A stretch of 64,000 bases of DNA from Thermohalobaculum sp050331395 (GTDB lineage: Bacteria; Pseudomonadota; Alphaproteobacteria; Rhodobacterales; Rhodobacteraceae), in contig JBHJGX010000051.1 in NCBI GenBank assembly GCA_050331395.1, positions 34,937 through 98,936 on the forward strand, in the 5' to 3' direction. A program made the position numbers and the translations under genes. A model generated the notes under the pieces. That model ran no database searches and was not told where the DNA came from. It saw only the letters and a list, made by a program, of their open reading frames with translations. This document shows, piece after piece, positions 47,173 through 56,248 of this stretch. Position 1 is the first letter of the stretch; the number at the start of each line of letters is the position of its first letter.

Positions 47173-50100
47173 TCGACCAGAAGCTCGCCGACGACGGTTG
47201 CGGCCGCCACCTCGTTCGTGTCGAGCGTATCGGGCGAGGGCGCGCCAACCACTGCGGCAAAGCCCTCAGGACTAAAGCCGAGACCCGCGGCCGGGTCGAG
47301 CGGCGTGCCCCCGAGGCGGAATTCGAGAAGGTCGAGCTCCGCGTTGCTCCCGGTTAGAATAGTCACAGTGCCCGAGCCCGTCTCGATCCGCACGCCGGTC
47401 TGGGCGAACGTCAGGCTGTCGATCGCCAGCCCGTTCGGCAGATTGATGACCGCGCCGTCATTGTCGATGATCTCGACGTCACCGGTGACAAAGCCGAGCA
47501 CCGTGTAGGTGTCGCGCCCCCCGTTCGTGTCGGCGATCCGCGAAATTGCGCCGTCGATGTTGATGTTCTCGCCAAACGGGGGCGGCGCAGCGGCCAGGGT
47601 CTCGCGGAGGGCGAGCATATAGCCGCCCGTATCGGTGTCGAGATACTGGCCGGCTTCGATGTAATACCGCCCCGAAACGCTCGGCACGAAGGTCATTTCC
47701 GCGACGCTGCCAGGCCCACCGCCCGTGGTGCCGTCGATGACCCGGTCGGTCGCGTCGTAGATCCGGATCTCGGGATTGCTGAGCGCATCGCCGCCGAGCG
47801 TCTCGCCCGACTGCTCGATCGCATAGCTTCGCCCGGCGATCAAATCGACCGCGAACCAGTCCCGGTCGCCCGGCTGCTCGATCACGCCCGTCACGGCGCC
47901 GTTCGTCGGCAAGACGCCGGCGGTCTCGGCGTCCTCGCCGAAATCGTCGGCAAAGACGAAGATCTCGGAGACAGGGGAGACGTTGTTCGCCTCGGCGCTC
48001 TCGAGGGCGCCGCCGGTCACATCGGCAATGGCGGCGACGTAATAGGTCCCGGCTTCGAGCCCGACGGGAACCCGGAAGACGTTCGGTTGGCCGACATCCG
48101 CGCGCGCGCCCGGGGCGAGTGCGGGCACCGCGCCATCGCTCAGGAGCGGCGTGTCCTCGACGGTGACGGTCGGATCGTCGGAGAGATAAAGGGTCGTCGC
48201 CGTTGCCGGTGCGGGCGCGGTACCGAGATTGACGATCTCCCAGGCGACGGCGATGTTCTGTGCATCTTCCCATTGGACGGCGCTCAGGGCGAGCCCTTCG
48301 GCGATCAGATCCGGCCGGTCGGGCTGCACTTCGCGGGCGGCGACCGTGTAACTGCCGGTCGCGTTGTCGAGATACTCTCCTGCGGCGAGGAAATAGGTGC
48401 CGTCCTCGGGGGCGATGAAGTCGAGGCGCGCATTCGTGCCGGTTCCGCCGTTGTCGTTGCCGTCGATGAGCGCGCCGCCCGGCCCGTAGAGCCTGAGCTC
48501 CGGATCGGCGAGGGTCCCGTCTTCGCTCGCCAGACCCCGCTGTTCGAACACGTATTCGCCGCCGGCGACGAGTTCGACCGCGAACCAGTCCCGGTCCCCC
48601 GCGACCTCGAGAACGCCGCTTTCGGTGCCACCGATCTCCAAGCTGCCGGCAGTCGGAGGCGTCGCGCCGTAGTCGTCGGCGAAGACTTCGACGGCGATTA
48701 CCGCGCTCAGATTGTTTCCTTCATCGGTTTCGGCGACGGCGCCGTCCGGATCGGCGAGCACGGCCGCGTAGTAGGTACCGGGCGCGAGATCCGCCGGGAC
48801 CTGGAAGGCCCCGACCGGGCCCGAGGCGGCGGATCCGCCGGGCTCGATCGGGCCGCTCGACGGGTCGGTGAGAAGGGCCCGGTCGGAGACCGCAACTTCC
48901 GGATCGCTCGAAAGATAAAGGGTTGCGGCCGTATCGATGGCCCCCGCACTGCCCAGGTTCGCGACCGCCCAGGATGCCGAGATCGTCGCGCCGGGCGCCC
49001 AGAGGATTGCGCCGAGCGCAAAGCCCTCGACGATCAGATCGGGCTGCGGCACCTGCGCGCTTAGCCGGTAGCTGCCGGTGGCGTTGTCGAGATACTCGCC
49101 CGCCGACAGGAAGAACGTCCCGTTCTCGGGCGCGACGAGCTCGATCCGCGCGTTCTCGCCCGCGCCGCTGTCGTCGTCGCCGGTGATCGGCGTGCCGTCC
49201 GGGGCGAGGAGCCGAAGCTCCGGATCGGCCAGTGACCCGTCGCCGGTCTCCGCACCTTTGAGCTCGAAGACATAGTCCTGCCCGGCCAGGAGATCGATCG
49301 CGAACCAGTCGCGGTCGCCCTCCCGCTCGATCGCCCCGGCCACGCTTTCGCCGATCGTGAGCTCGCCCGCCGTCTCCACGGTCTCGCCGAAATCGTCTGC
49401 CCGGATCTCCACTGCGACCGCGGGCGTGGCGTTGTTCGTCTCGTCGCGTTCGGCGACGGTGTCCTCGATATCCGCGACCGCACCCACATAGTAGGTCCCG
49501 GGCGCGAGCCCGTCCGGCACAGTGAAGAGATTGGGCTCCCCCTCGGCGTTCCGCGCCCCCGGGGCGAGCGGCCCGCTATCGGCGTCCGTGAGCAACGGCG
49601 TGTCGTCTACCGTGATCGTCGGATCGTCAGAGAGGAAGAGCGCCGAGGCCGATGTCTGCGCAGCGCGCGCGCCTTGGTTGACGAGCTCCCACGACACCGA
49701 GACCCGGTCGCCTGGCTCCCAGGTCGTGGCCCCGAGCGCGAGCGCCTCGACCGCCAGATCGGGCGCGCCGCCTGCTGTCACAGTGATCGGGTCCGACAAT
49801 CGGCCGGTATTGTTCTGCTGATCGTATTCGGCGACCGCGTTTTCCGGATCGATGATCCAGCCGACGTAATAGGTACCCGCCGCGAGGTCGGGCATCACGC
49901 CCTCCCAAATGATCGTGCTCGTCCCGCCTGCCTCGGTTCGGGCAATGTCGATGCCGCCGAGGGGCACATCGTCCAGCGTGATCGTCTGGTTCGTCGAGAG
50001 ATAGACGTTGACCCGGTATGCCTCGGCCGCGACCGTGCCCTGGTTCCAGACCGAGAGCGAGACACTGATCGCCTCGCCCGGGTCGAAATTCGTCTGTCCG

Positions 50101-51176
50101 AGCGTCGGGTTCGAGCCGCTGATATACGAGAACGCGGTGCCGAAGAGCGCATCGTAATCCGTGAGCTCGGGCCGGTCGTCGACGAGGCCCAGATCGTCCG
50201 CGAACCACGCGTCGAATTGGGCGGCGAATTCGGGCAAGATCCGCGTCGCTTCGTTCAGTGCCTCCGGATCGTCCGCGACGCCGTCGCCCTCCAGGTCTTC
50301 GGCGCCGCGGGCATGGACGCCGATGAGGGTGTTTGCGTCCGTCCAGACCGGCGCGCCGCTTTGGCCGCGCCCGGTGTCGAGGCTGCCGCGATAGCCGATC
50401 ACATTCGCGGTGCTCTCGGCGACCTCGCCGGTGGCTTCGTAAAGCCGCGCGCCGCCGTCGAGATCGGCCGGATAGCCCGCGGTGGTCACCGTTTGGCCGA
50501 TGTAAGCCTCGGCTGCGGCGTCGGTCTCGATGCCGAACCAGCCGACCGCGTTGCCGAGCGACCGATCGAGCGAGACGAGGGCGATATCGAAAAGCGGGTC
50601 CTCGTTCGCTGCCCAGCCTTGCATCACATAGGCCTTGGTCGAGGAGATTTCGTCGAAAGGCAGGACCGGCGCCTCGCCCGGCCGGTCTTGGGCAAAGCGG
50701 AAGCTGAGCGTGTCGGCAAAGCCCCCGCGCTCGATGTCGTAGATGAGGTGTCCGGCGGTCAGAACTTGGAATTGGTTTATCAGGGCGGCGGTGCCGAAAA
50801 CGGCCTCGGGACCGGTTCCGGTCGCCCAGAGCGCCGAGACGCTGGCGATTTGGTCGTAAGGGTCCCGCAGCCAGGGATCGGCGACGAGGGTTCGGTCGTC
50901 GGGTGGGAAGATCGTGTTGGGGTTTGCGGGGGCGGGGCCCGGCTCGGAGGCTCGGCCGGCGGACACGACGTCAAGCGTGGGCACGGTCTGACGGTCGACC
51001 TCGGCAGCAGGCACGAAGCTGCCGTGACGCTCTAGAAAGTCCGCGAGCGCGTCGTCGCGCAGCATTTCCGTGGTCACCTCACCCGTACGATAGTCGACGG
51101 TATGTATTTCCACTCGATCTAAAGTATCAGCGCTTGCAACGCCACTGGAAATCGGCAAATCCTGACTGTACATCAT
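47148..51176 (-). CDS. Large exoprotein: trypsin-like protease with CARDB and PPC repeats
   Basis: A 1342-residue acidic, Asp-rich protein. Residues about 105-300 form an S1/V8-like serine protease: TAGH (H143), FDIALVSLD (D197), GRGQSGAPVW (S273). It is followed by four CARDB beta-sandwich units (WNQGTVAAEAY, SWELVNQGARAAQ, SWAVANLGSAGAI, AWEIVNLGTAPAP), three of them alternating with PPC domains (EGDRDWFAIDL, AGDRDWFAVEL, PGDRDWFAVDL). A beta-rich C-terminal region follows. No N-terminal signal peptide is present and the extreme C-terminus is acidic then hydrophobic (DQDSVLFL), which fits type I secretion. GTGAGG precedes the double ATG. The PPC modules usually leave or aid export and binding; the substrate is unknown. 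Confidence 0.85.
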   Translation of the reverse strand: MMYSQDLPISSGVASADTLDRVEIHTVDYRTGEVTTEMLRDDALADFLERHGSFVPAAEVDRQTVPTLDVVSAGRASEPGPAPANPNTIFPPDDRTLVADPWLRDPYDQIASVSALWATGTGPEAVFGTAALINQFQVLTAGHLIYDIERGGFADTLSFRFAQDRPGEAPVLPFDEISSTKAYVMQGWAANEDPLFDIALVSLDRSLGNAVGWFGIETDAAAEAYIGQTVTTAGYPADLDGGARLYEATGEVAESTANVIGYRGSLDTGRGQSGAPVWTDANTLIGVHARGAEDLEGDGVADDPEALNEATRILPEFAAQFDAWFADDLGLVDDRPELTDYDALFGTAFSYISGSNPTLGQTNFDPGEAISVSLSVWNQGTVAAEAYRVNVYLSTNQTITLDDVPLGGIDIARTEAGGTSTIIWEGVMPDLAAGTYYVGWIIDPENAVAEYDQQNNTGRLSDPITVTAGGAPDLAVEALALGATTWEPGDRVSVSWELVNQGARAAQTSASALFLSDDPTITVDDTPLLTDADSGPLAPGARNAEGEPNLFTVPDGLAPGTYYVGAVADIEDTVAERDETNNATPAVAVEIRADDFGETVETAGELTIGESVAGAIEREGDRDWFAIDLLAGQDYVFELKGAETGDGSLADPELRLLAPDGTPITGDDDSGAGENARIELVAPENGTFFLSAGEYLDNATGSYRLSAQVPQPDLIVEGFALGAILWAPGATISASWAVANLGSAGAIDTAATLYLSSDPEVAVSDRALLTDPSSGPIEPGGSAASGPVGAFQVPADLAPGTYYAAVLADPDGAVAETDEGNNLSAVIAVEVFADDYGATPPTAGSLEIGGTESGVLEVAGDRDWFAVELVAGGEYVFEQRGLASEDGTLADPELRLYGPGGALIDGNDNGGTGTNARLDFIAPEDGTYFLAAGEYLDNATGSYTVAAREVQPDRPDLIAEGLALSAVQWEDAQNIAVAWEIVNLGTAPAPATATTLYLSDDPTVTVEDTPLLSDGAVPALAPGARADVGQPNVFRVPVGLEAGTYYVAAIADVTGGALESAEANNVSPVSEIFVFADDFGEDAETAGVLPTNGAVTGVIEQPGDRDWFAVDLIAGRSYAIEQSGETLGGDALSNPEIRIYDATDRVIDGTTGGGPGSVAEMTFVPSVSGRYYIEAGQYLDTDTGGYMLALRETLAAAPPPFGENINIDGAISRIADTNGGRDTYTVLGFVTGDVEIIDNDGAVINLPNGLAIDSLTFAQTGVRIETGSGTVTILTGSNAELDLLEFRLGGTPLDPAAGLGFSPEGFAAVVGAPSPDTLDTNEVAAATVVGELLVDQDSVLFL

Positions 51177-51514
51177 GGCCTCACTTGCTGTGGGTCAGCC
51201 AGGAGATACGTTCCACCGCTTTTTCGGTCAATCTTATGGGAAAGCGCACTTGCTCCAATTGATTCGCAGCGAAATTCGATGCGCGCGCTCGCGGCGGCTT
51301 ATTTTGCGAATTTTGGCGTCATGCAGGCTGGCACAGCCTGCGGCACACTCTTCCGCAATCGAGACGAAGCGCGAACGTCGGCGGACAGCATCCGACGCAT
51401 TGGATCGTCTTTACGGTTCTTTAACGAAGCTGCCTTGGGTCTCGGCCCGGTCGGCTGCCGGAAGTGCGACAATTTGTACAGGGCGTCGTGGCCGTCTCGA
51501 TCCTTCGGCCGAGC
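51177..51514. other. 338-nt spacer upstream of the exoprotein gene; contains a small perfect hairpin
   Basis: Between the Crp/Fnr gene stop and the exoprotein start there is no supported gene. GCAGGCTG (51323-51330) and CAGCCTGC (51334-51341) form an 8-bp stem with a 3-nt loop and no T-run. The exoprotein promoter should lie here. The rest shows nothing I can name. Confidence 0.5.
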
Positions 51515-52312
51515 TCAACCGGCGCGCGCCACGTCGTCCGTCCGACGCCGCCGGTTCTCGGGATCCACCCGGCCATAGTGCAAATAGCCATTGTCGAACC
51601 CGGCACACCGTTCGAGCGCCGGGCGATCCTTGACCGCCAAGATCCCGTTCCGAAACGCGATCAAGCCTTCCCGATCCAAGGCCCGCAGCGTTTTGTTCGC
51701 ATGCACCACGCTGACCCCGAGAATATCGGCGAACTCTTCCTGGCTGATCGGCACCATGACGCGCTCCGGATTGATCGGCTCGACGACCTCGATCCGGGCA
51801 ATGATCTCGCAGAGCACGTGGGCCGCACGCATCCGCGCCCCCCGCCGGCCGAGGGACACCACCCGTTCGGCAAGCACCGCTTCCTCATGCGCAGTCACCC
51901 AGAGCACCGCAGCCGCCAAATCCGGATCCCGCCGGAAGACCTCTCGCAGCCGGTCCGGCTCTATGTGGTAGGTCTCAACCGGGGTCTTTGCCCAAACGTC
52001 GTAGTTCGAGCGTGGAAACAGCAACGCGCTTACCCCGAGGAAATCGCCGGGAAGCCCGACATTGACGATCTGCCGGCTGCCGTCGGCGAGCGTGCGCGAC
52101 CGGATCGCCCAACCGCTTTCCATCAGATAAATGCCGCTGAAGTCGTCGCCGTCCCGAACCATCGGCTCCCGAGGCCCAAACGACCGCTTCTCGGTGCAAA
52201 GCCCGATCAGATCCTCCGCCGTATCGTTGGAGATATCGAAGAACCCGGAAAGCTTGCGATGAACCGGACCGACCATCTGACGCGGCGCCTCCTCGAGACG
52301 AATGGATTCCAT
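51515..52312 (-). CDS. Crp/Fnr-family transcriptional regulator
   Basis: A 265-residue protein with an N-terminal cyclic-nucleotide-binding fold (FGPREPMVRDGDDFSGIYLMESGWAI and VGLPGDFLGV), a dimer helix and a C-terminal helix-turn-helix (ISQEEFADILGVSVVHANKTLRALDREGLI). There is no N-terminal cysteine cluster, so a 4Fe-4S oxygen sensor (FNR) is unlikely, and the ligand is unknown. The long C-terminal tail after the helix-turn-helix is Arg-rich. GAGAGAGG precedes the start. It lies downstream of the HWE kinase gene on the same strand (109-nt gap). Confidence 0.88.
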   Translation of the reverse strand: MESIRLEEAPRQMVGPVHRKLSGFFDISNDTAEDLIGLCTEKRSFGPREPMVRDGDDFSGIYLMESGWAIRSRTLADGSRQIVNVGLPGDFLGVSALLFPRSNYDVWAKTPVETYHIEPDRLREVFRRDPDLAAAVLWVTAHEEAVLAERVVSLGRRGARMRAAHVLCEIIARIEVVEPINPERVMVPISQEEFADILGVSVVHANKTLRALDREGLIAFRNGILAVKDRPALERCAGFDNGYLHYGRVDPENRRRRTDDVARAG

Positions 52313-52421
52313 CCTACAACCTCTCTCCCGGGAGGAAGCGCATTCCGCGCGTGACCGCCTCCCGTAGCTTTCTGACGGTCGGAGAATGCCGAAAGGGGCG
52401 CGATGGTTCCCGGGAGCCGAC

Positions 52422-53504
52422 TCAGGCCCTCAGGCCACGCTCGGCGAAGGCGGTCTCTAGGAGCGTGCGAAGCGCGATCTCGGTCACCGGTTTGCGGACC
52501 ACGATCAAGCCGTCCGCATCCTCGAGGTTCGTGCCCGACAGCGGCCGGGTGGCGAGCACCACGAGCACGCCGTTCGCGAGCAGCCCGGGCAAATGCGACA
52601 GCACGGTCCCGTCATCGAGGTCGATGTCGAGGAGCGCGATGTTCGGCAAATCGGGCGCCGCGAGCGCAGACAAATCGTCGATATCGTCGACCACGCTGAC
52701 GACGCGTGCCCCGAGACGGGTCAGCATCTCGCGGTAATCGAGCGCTGTGATCGGGTCGCCCGCACCGATGAGCGCGCCGAGGCGCGCCAGCGGCCGCGAG
52801 GGCGCCGGATCGGACCGGGGGCTGTCGGAAGGCGACGCGCTCGGCTCTGAGGGGGCGGCGTCGGCGAATTGCACATGCGTCGCCCCGATCGTCAGCCGCG
52901 CCGACAGCCCGCCCTCGCGAAAGTCGATCTCGGCCGTCCCGCCCAGATGCCCCCGCACGCAGGCATCGATCAGCCGGAGCCCGAACCCCTTGGTCATCGG
53001 CCGACCGGTGGCCGGGCCGTTTTCCTCGGTCCAGTCGATTTGGAGGCCGTTTTCCGGGGTGCGTTGCCACGAAATCCAGACGGTGCCGTTGCCGACGGAG
53101 AGTGCGCCGTATTTGACCGCGTTCGTCGTCATCTCGTGGAGGACGAGGGCGATCAGCGGACCGGCCTGCTCGCCGAGTGCCACCGGAGGTCCGGAGAGAA
53201 AGCGCTCTGAGGCCACACCGAGAAACGGCGCCAATTCTGCAAGGCCGATCTCACGCAGATCCGCGCCGGCCTGACGCTCGGATATCGAGAGCATGTGCGA
53301 GGTCTCAAGCGCGGAGAGCCGCCCGCTCGGATCGCTGACGAGATCCTGCACGGATCGGGCCCGGTCGGCCGACGCATTGAGGAGAGCCCGCACGAGCGCG
53401 AACAGATTGGCCTGGCGGTGCCGCGCCTCATCTGCGCGCAGTCGATCCAGGGTCGATCCGGTGTCTGCGTCGTCCATGGCTGTCGTCGTAGCCGTCACTG
53501 GCAT
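52422..53504 (-). CDS. HWE histidine kinase with C-terminal receiver-like domain
   Basis: The ATG at 53504 is chosen because GGAGG lies 5 nt upstream; a longer frame to 53549 has no comparable site. The product is 360 residues. The HWE signature is complete: phospho-acceptor H29 in DEARHRQANLF, the N box LHEMTTNAVKYGAL (H123, N128), and W158-x-E160 in DWTEENGP. There is no sensor domain. Residues about 245-355 form a receiver-like domain (LLDIDLDDG with D293, and VRKPV with K338), although the early acidic pair is VVDD. HWE kinases commonly feed the PhyR-NepR-EcfG general stress response of alphaproteobacteria. The EcfG-type promoter in the adjacent spacer supports that link by inference. Confidence 0.88.
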   Translation of the reverse strand: MPVTATTTAMDDADTGSTLDRLRADEARHRQANLFALVRALLNASADRARSVQDLVSDPSGRLSALETSHMLSISERQAGADLREIGLAELAPFLGVASERFLSGPPVALGEQAGPLIALVLHEMTTNAVKYGALSVGNGTVWISWQRTPENGLQIDWTEENGPATGRPMTKGFGLRLIDACVRGHLGGTAEIDFREGGLSARLTIGATHVQFADAAPSEPSASPSDSPRSDPAPSRPLARLGALIGAGDPITALDYREMLTRLGARVVSVVDDIDDLSALAAPDLPNIALLDIDLDDGTVLSHLPGLLANGVLVVLATRPLSGTNLEDADGLIVVRKPVTEIALRTLLETAFAERGLRA

Positions 53505-53751
53505 GACCTCCATCCTTGGGTCTAGATTGGTCTTCTTCGACCTCTCCATAAAGCGAACCGATGGTGGAGGCTTTTAATTTTTTAAGGGTTCGGAGAATTC
53601 ATCTCTCGAGGGCGCGGTTTTCCTGCCGGTTGCATAGCGCCACGGCGCACGCGCAGAGGGTTCAAGCAATCCCCGCTTGGGCTTGCGGACGCCGCGTCGC
53701 GGCGCGCGACCCCAACGATGCCGATGTGGGGACGAGCGTCGCATTATTCTC

Positions 53752-53777
53752 GGAACCTAGGGCGCCGATCCGACGTT
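53752..53777 (+). promoter_or_regulatory. EcfG (general stress sigma factor) promoter
   Basis: GGAAC at 53752-53756 and CGTT at 53774-53777 are separated by 17 nt, an exact match to the GGAAC-N16/17-CGTT consensus of EcfG promoters. It lies 33 nt upstream of the DUF1328 gene start, in the right orientation. The rest of the spacer between the HWE kinase start and here (53505-53751) shows no other recognised element. Confidence 0.7.
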
Positions 53778-53809
53778 GATTGAGCAGTCAACCGGATAAG
53801 GAGGCACCC

Positions 53810-53980
53810 ATGCTCGGCTTTGCTCTTTCGTTTCTCATCATCGCGCTTATCGCGGGCGTTCTCGGCTTTGGCGGTATTGCAGCCATCTCGGCCAATGTCG
53901 CGCAGGTCTTGTTCGTGGTCTTTATGATCTTGTTCGCCCTTGCGCTCGTGGCGAACCTGCTCCGGGGGCGGGCGCCCTAA
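53810..53980 (+). CDS. DUF1328 (YtjA-like) small membrane protein
   Basis: A 56-residue protein consisting almost wholly of two membrane helices (LGFALSFLIIALIAGVLGFG and QVLFVVFMILFALALVANLL), a typical DUF1328 size and pattern. AAGGAGG is 7 nt upstream of the ATG. These proteins are common members of alphaproteobacterial stress regulons, and function is unknown. The exact EcfG promoter match upstream supports stress control here. Confidence 0.9.
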   Translation: MLGFALSFLIIALIAGVLGFGGIAAISANVAQVLFVVFMILFALALVANLLRGRAP

Positions 53981-54039
53981 CCGGGTCTGCCGCTCACCCC
54001 AGCCACATGGACTTGCGCCCGGGCGACACGCGCTCGGAC

Positions 54040-54093
54040 GCAAGACCAGTCCTCGGCGGCTCGGCCGCAAGGCCAGTCCTCGGCGGCTCGGCC
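54040..54093. repeat. 27-bp direct tandem repeat, two copies
   Basis: GCAAGACCAGTCCTCGGCGG plus seven further bases (54040-54066) is repeated at 54067-54093 with one mismatch, in the spacer just downstream of the DUF4214 gene stop. It does not form a clear hairpin or known element. Confidence 0.7.
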
Positions 54094-54107
54094 GCTAAGG
54101 GCGACCT

Positions 54108-55073
54108 TCAGACCGGAAACTCCCAGATGCCAGGCAGCGTCTCTTCCACGTCTTCGATGAAGCCGAGATTCGCTTGCGATTCGGGCGCGTCGGAGAAGAA
54201 AATCAGGAACGCGGCGCGCTTTTCGGTCAAGCTATCGTCCGCCGAAACACCCAAGGGCCGGAACCCGTCTTCGTCGATCGTATCGACAACCGAAATCCAA
54301 AAGTCGCGCCCCGTTGGATCTGCGGGCCGATCCAAGAGATTTTCGTACAGCAAATCGACATATTCGCCCGCTTCAAGCTCATCAATCCCGGTCTCGCCGA
54401 AATTCCGCATGAATTCGGGCGCAGAGGTGAATGCCACCGCCAGATCGATATCAGACAGGCCCTGGGCGGCACCGTCGACCCAGAAATTTAGCCCGCCCTC
54501 GTCGATATCGCCATTGCGGTCGAGTGCGCCTTCGTAAAGCCGCGCGACGGTCTCCACCCGGTCCTTCCGCTCTTCATCGGTTCCGGGCAGGAGGTTTACA
54601 TCCGACTGGCCGAGGAACTCCCAGCCCTCGACATCGCGCAGATCGAACGGTTCGCCTTCGCCCCATGGTGCGCCGAAGACGCTTTCGCCGTTTTCGAACG
54701 TCAGGAAATCCGTCGCGCTCTCGTATGCGGTTTCGATGAATTCACCCGTCTGCGGCTCCGGCAAGTCCGGGCCGGTGATCCTGACGGAAAAGAAGGTTGC
54801 GCCTCCACGGTCGAAAGACTCAGACACGATCGCCGCGACGATTGTCGGCTCATCGGCGTCGGACGGCATGAATTGCAAAATGTCGAACGCGAGGAACGTA
54901 ACCTCCTCAGGTTGCGTCAAGTTCTGCGCAATGACCGGCGCATCGTCGGAGAGGTCACCGAGCGTGATCGCCGCCTCCTCTACTATAATCCGAAACGGGG
55001 GCGAGGCCTCATAGGTGGGAAGACCGTTTCTAAACGTCCAAAGGTCGAGGTTTTCTTTGAAGACGAAGTTCAT
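54108..55073 (-). CDS. DUF4214 domain protein, probably type I secreted
   Basis: A 321-residue, strongly acidic protein without signal peptide. Residues about 165-300 form a DUF4214 unit (VARLYEGALDRNGDIDEGGLNFWVDG, GLSDIDLAVAFTSAPEF, YVDLLYENLLDRPADPTGRDFW). DUF4214 occurs in RTX-like exoproteins and surface-layer-associated proteins, often with phycobilisome-linker-like helices. The N-terminal ~150 residues are beta-rich and not recognised (FLAFDILQFMPSDADE, GGATFFSVRITGPDL). Acidity and absence of an N-terminal signal fit type I export. Together with the exoprotein it gives the window two such proteins, though no T1SS genes are present. Confidence 0.75.
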   Translation of the reverse strand: MNFVFKENLDLWTFRNGLPTYEASPPFRIIVEEAAITLGDLSDDAPVIAQNLTQPEEVTFLAFDILQFMPSDADEPTIVAAIVSESFDRGGATFFSVRITGPDLPEPQTGEFIETAYESATDFLTFENGESVFGAPWGEGEPFDLRDVEGWEFLGQSDVNLLPGTDEERKDRVETVARLYEGALDRNGDIDEGGLNFWVDGAAQGLSDIDLAVAFTSAPEFMRNFGETGIDELEAGEYVDLLYENLLDRPADPTGRDFWISVVDTIDEDGFRPLGVSADDSLTEKRAAFLIFFSDAPESQANLGFIEDVEETLPGIWEFPV

Positions 55074-55178
55074 GACGATAGCCCTCTGATACAGTTGCTG
55101 AAGTCTGCGCCGAAGATACCATAAAACGGGGTTCTTGTACGGGCAGCAGATGTTGGGAATCCCCTACCGTCGGGATCT

Positions 55179-55922
55179 TCAGCCGGGCCGCCACGGGAGC
55201 GCTCCATAGACCATGGCCTTGTACATCGCCTCGATGGTATTCCGCGCCCGAAGCTTTTTACGCGCGCGCAGCATCCTCTGATCGACCGCTTGACGAGAGA
55301 CCTTTTGGAGCCCTGCGATCTCCTCGGTGGTCCGGCCTTGGGCGAATTTCTGAAGCGTGTCGAGCTCGAGCTCGGTCAGACCGATATGGCGCGCCAACCG
55401 GCCGGTCTTGCGCACGGCATCGTGGAAGGCGTGCACCAGCGGGATCAGCCCGTCCTCTGCCAACGGGGGCGGGGCATACCGCGCCTGCAGTCCGTGATTG
55501 AGCGCGCCGTAGCCGCCGGCCCAGGGCGCGTTGATCGGTGCAATCCACACCGTCTGAAACCCGCGGTCGAGGTAGTAGAGGGTCCAGGCAAGGCGGGTGT
55601 CGTTCTGCGCGCGCAGATGCTCTGCCACGTCGCGCACATCGACGGGAAAGGGCGCCGTGATCTGCGGCAGGTTCGGCGCCACGATATCGGTCGCAGCTCC
55701 GCCCGAGGCGCGGAACACGGTCTCGGGATCGGCCTCGGCGAACAGGCTGTCGCAATGGCTGTGCGCCATGACGAAATCGTTCCGCGAGGCCGAATGCACA
55801 TGGACATAGAAGCCGTAGAGCAGGCTATGCCCGCCATTCGGGGCCAGGGTCTCGCTGAGGCCCGTCAAGGCGTCCGGGAGATGCTCATGGCTCGACACAA
55901 TATCGGTTATTTGAGGCAGCAT
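55179..55922 (-). CDS. LuxR-type HTH transcriptional regulator
   Basis: A 247-residue protein ending in a GerE/LuxR helix-turn-helix (GLTELELDTLQKFAQGRTTEEIA, SRQAVDQRMLRARKKLRARN). The N-terminal domain has the size and composition of autoinducer-binding domains (AWTLYYLDRGFQTVWIAPINAPWAGG), yet the conserved Trp/Tyr/Asp positions for acyl-homoserine lactone binding are not clearly met. No luxI homologue lies nearby, so it would be an orphan (solo) regulator. It sits on the minus strand downstream of the tRNA region. Confidence 0.75.
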   Translation of the reverse strand: MLPQITDIVSSHEHLPDALTGLSETLAPNGGHSLLYGFYVHVHSASRNDFVMAHSHCDSLFAEADPETVFRASGGAATDIVAPNLPQITAPFPVDVRDVAEHLRAQNDTRLAWTLYYLDRGFQTVWIAPINAPWAGGYGALNHGLQARYAPPPLAEDGLIPLVHAFHDAVRKTGRLARHIGLTELELDTLQKFAQGRTTEEIAGLQKVSRQAVDQRMLRARKKLRARNTIEAMYKAMVYGALPWRPG

Positions 55923-56105
55923 CGGATCCTCGCGGTACCGAGGCCCGATACGTCCGGCGCAAGATCAAGCCCGAGGGGAGATCGTGCGGCATCGCCTGCG
56001 GATTTGAAAGCTATTTCCGCGCCGATCTCGGGCGCCTGCAGGGCCGCGCCGTGACTTAGTGTGCCGTGCCGCGCGCCCGTTTCCCGTCGACCGAGGATGG
56101 GGTCA

Positions 56106-56180
56106 TGGTGAGCGGGGTGGGGATCGAACCCACGACCAGCTGATTAAAAGTCAGCTGCTCTACCGCTGAGCTACCCGCCC
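56106..56180 (-). tRNA. tRNA-Lys (anticodon UUU)
   Basis: The minus strand folds as a 75-nt tRNA including a genomically encoded CCA. Acceptor GGGCGGG pairs with CCCGCTC (one G-U), the D stem is GCTC/GAGC, the anticodon stem is GCTGA/TCAGC with loop CTTTTAA (anticodon TTT), and the T stem is GTGGG/CCCAC with loop TTCGATC. All conserved positions fit. The next gene downstream on the same strand is the LuxR-type regulator. Confidence 0.97.
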
Positions 56181-56248
56181 TCACCAAAACATGCCGGAGC
56201 GTTACCGCCCCATCGCGATCGGGGAGATATCGCTCGAGGCGGCAGGGG

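Noticed and set aside
51175..51633. Plus-strand open frame in the spacer upstream of the exoprotein gene
   Set aside because: It overlaps the Crp/Fnr gene antisense and shows no conserved motif or ribosome site.
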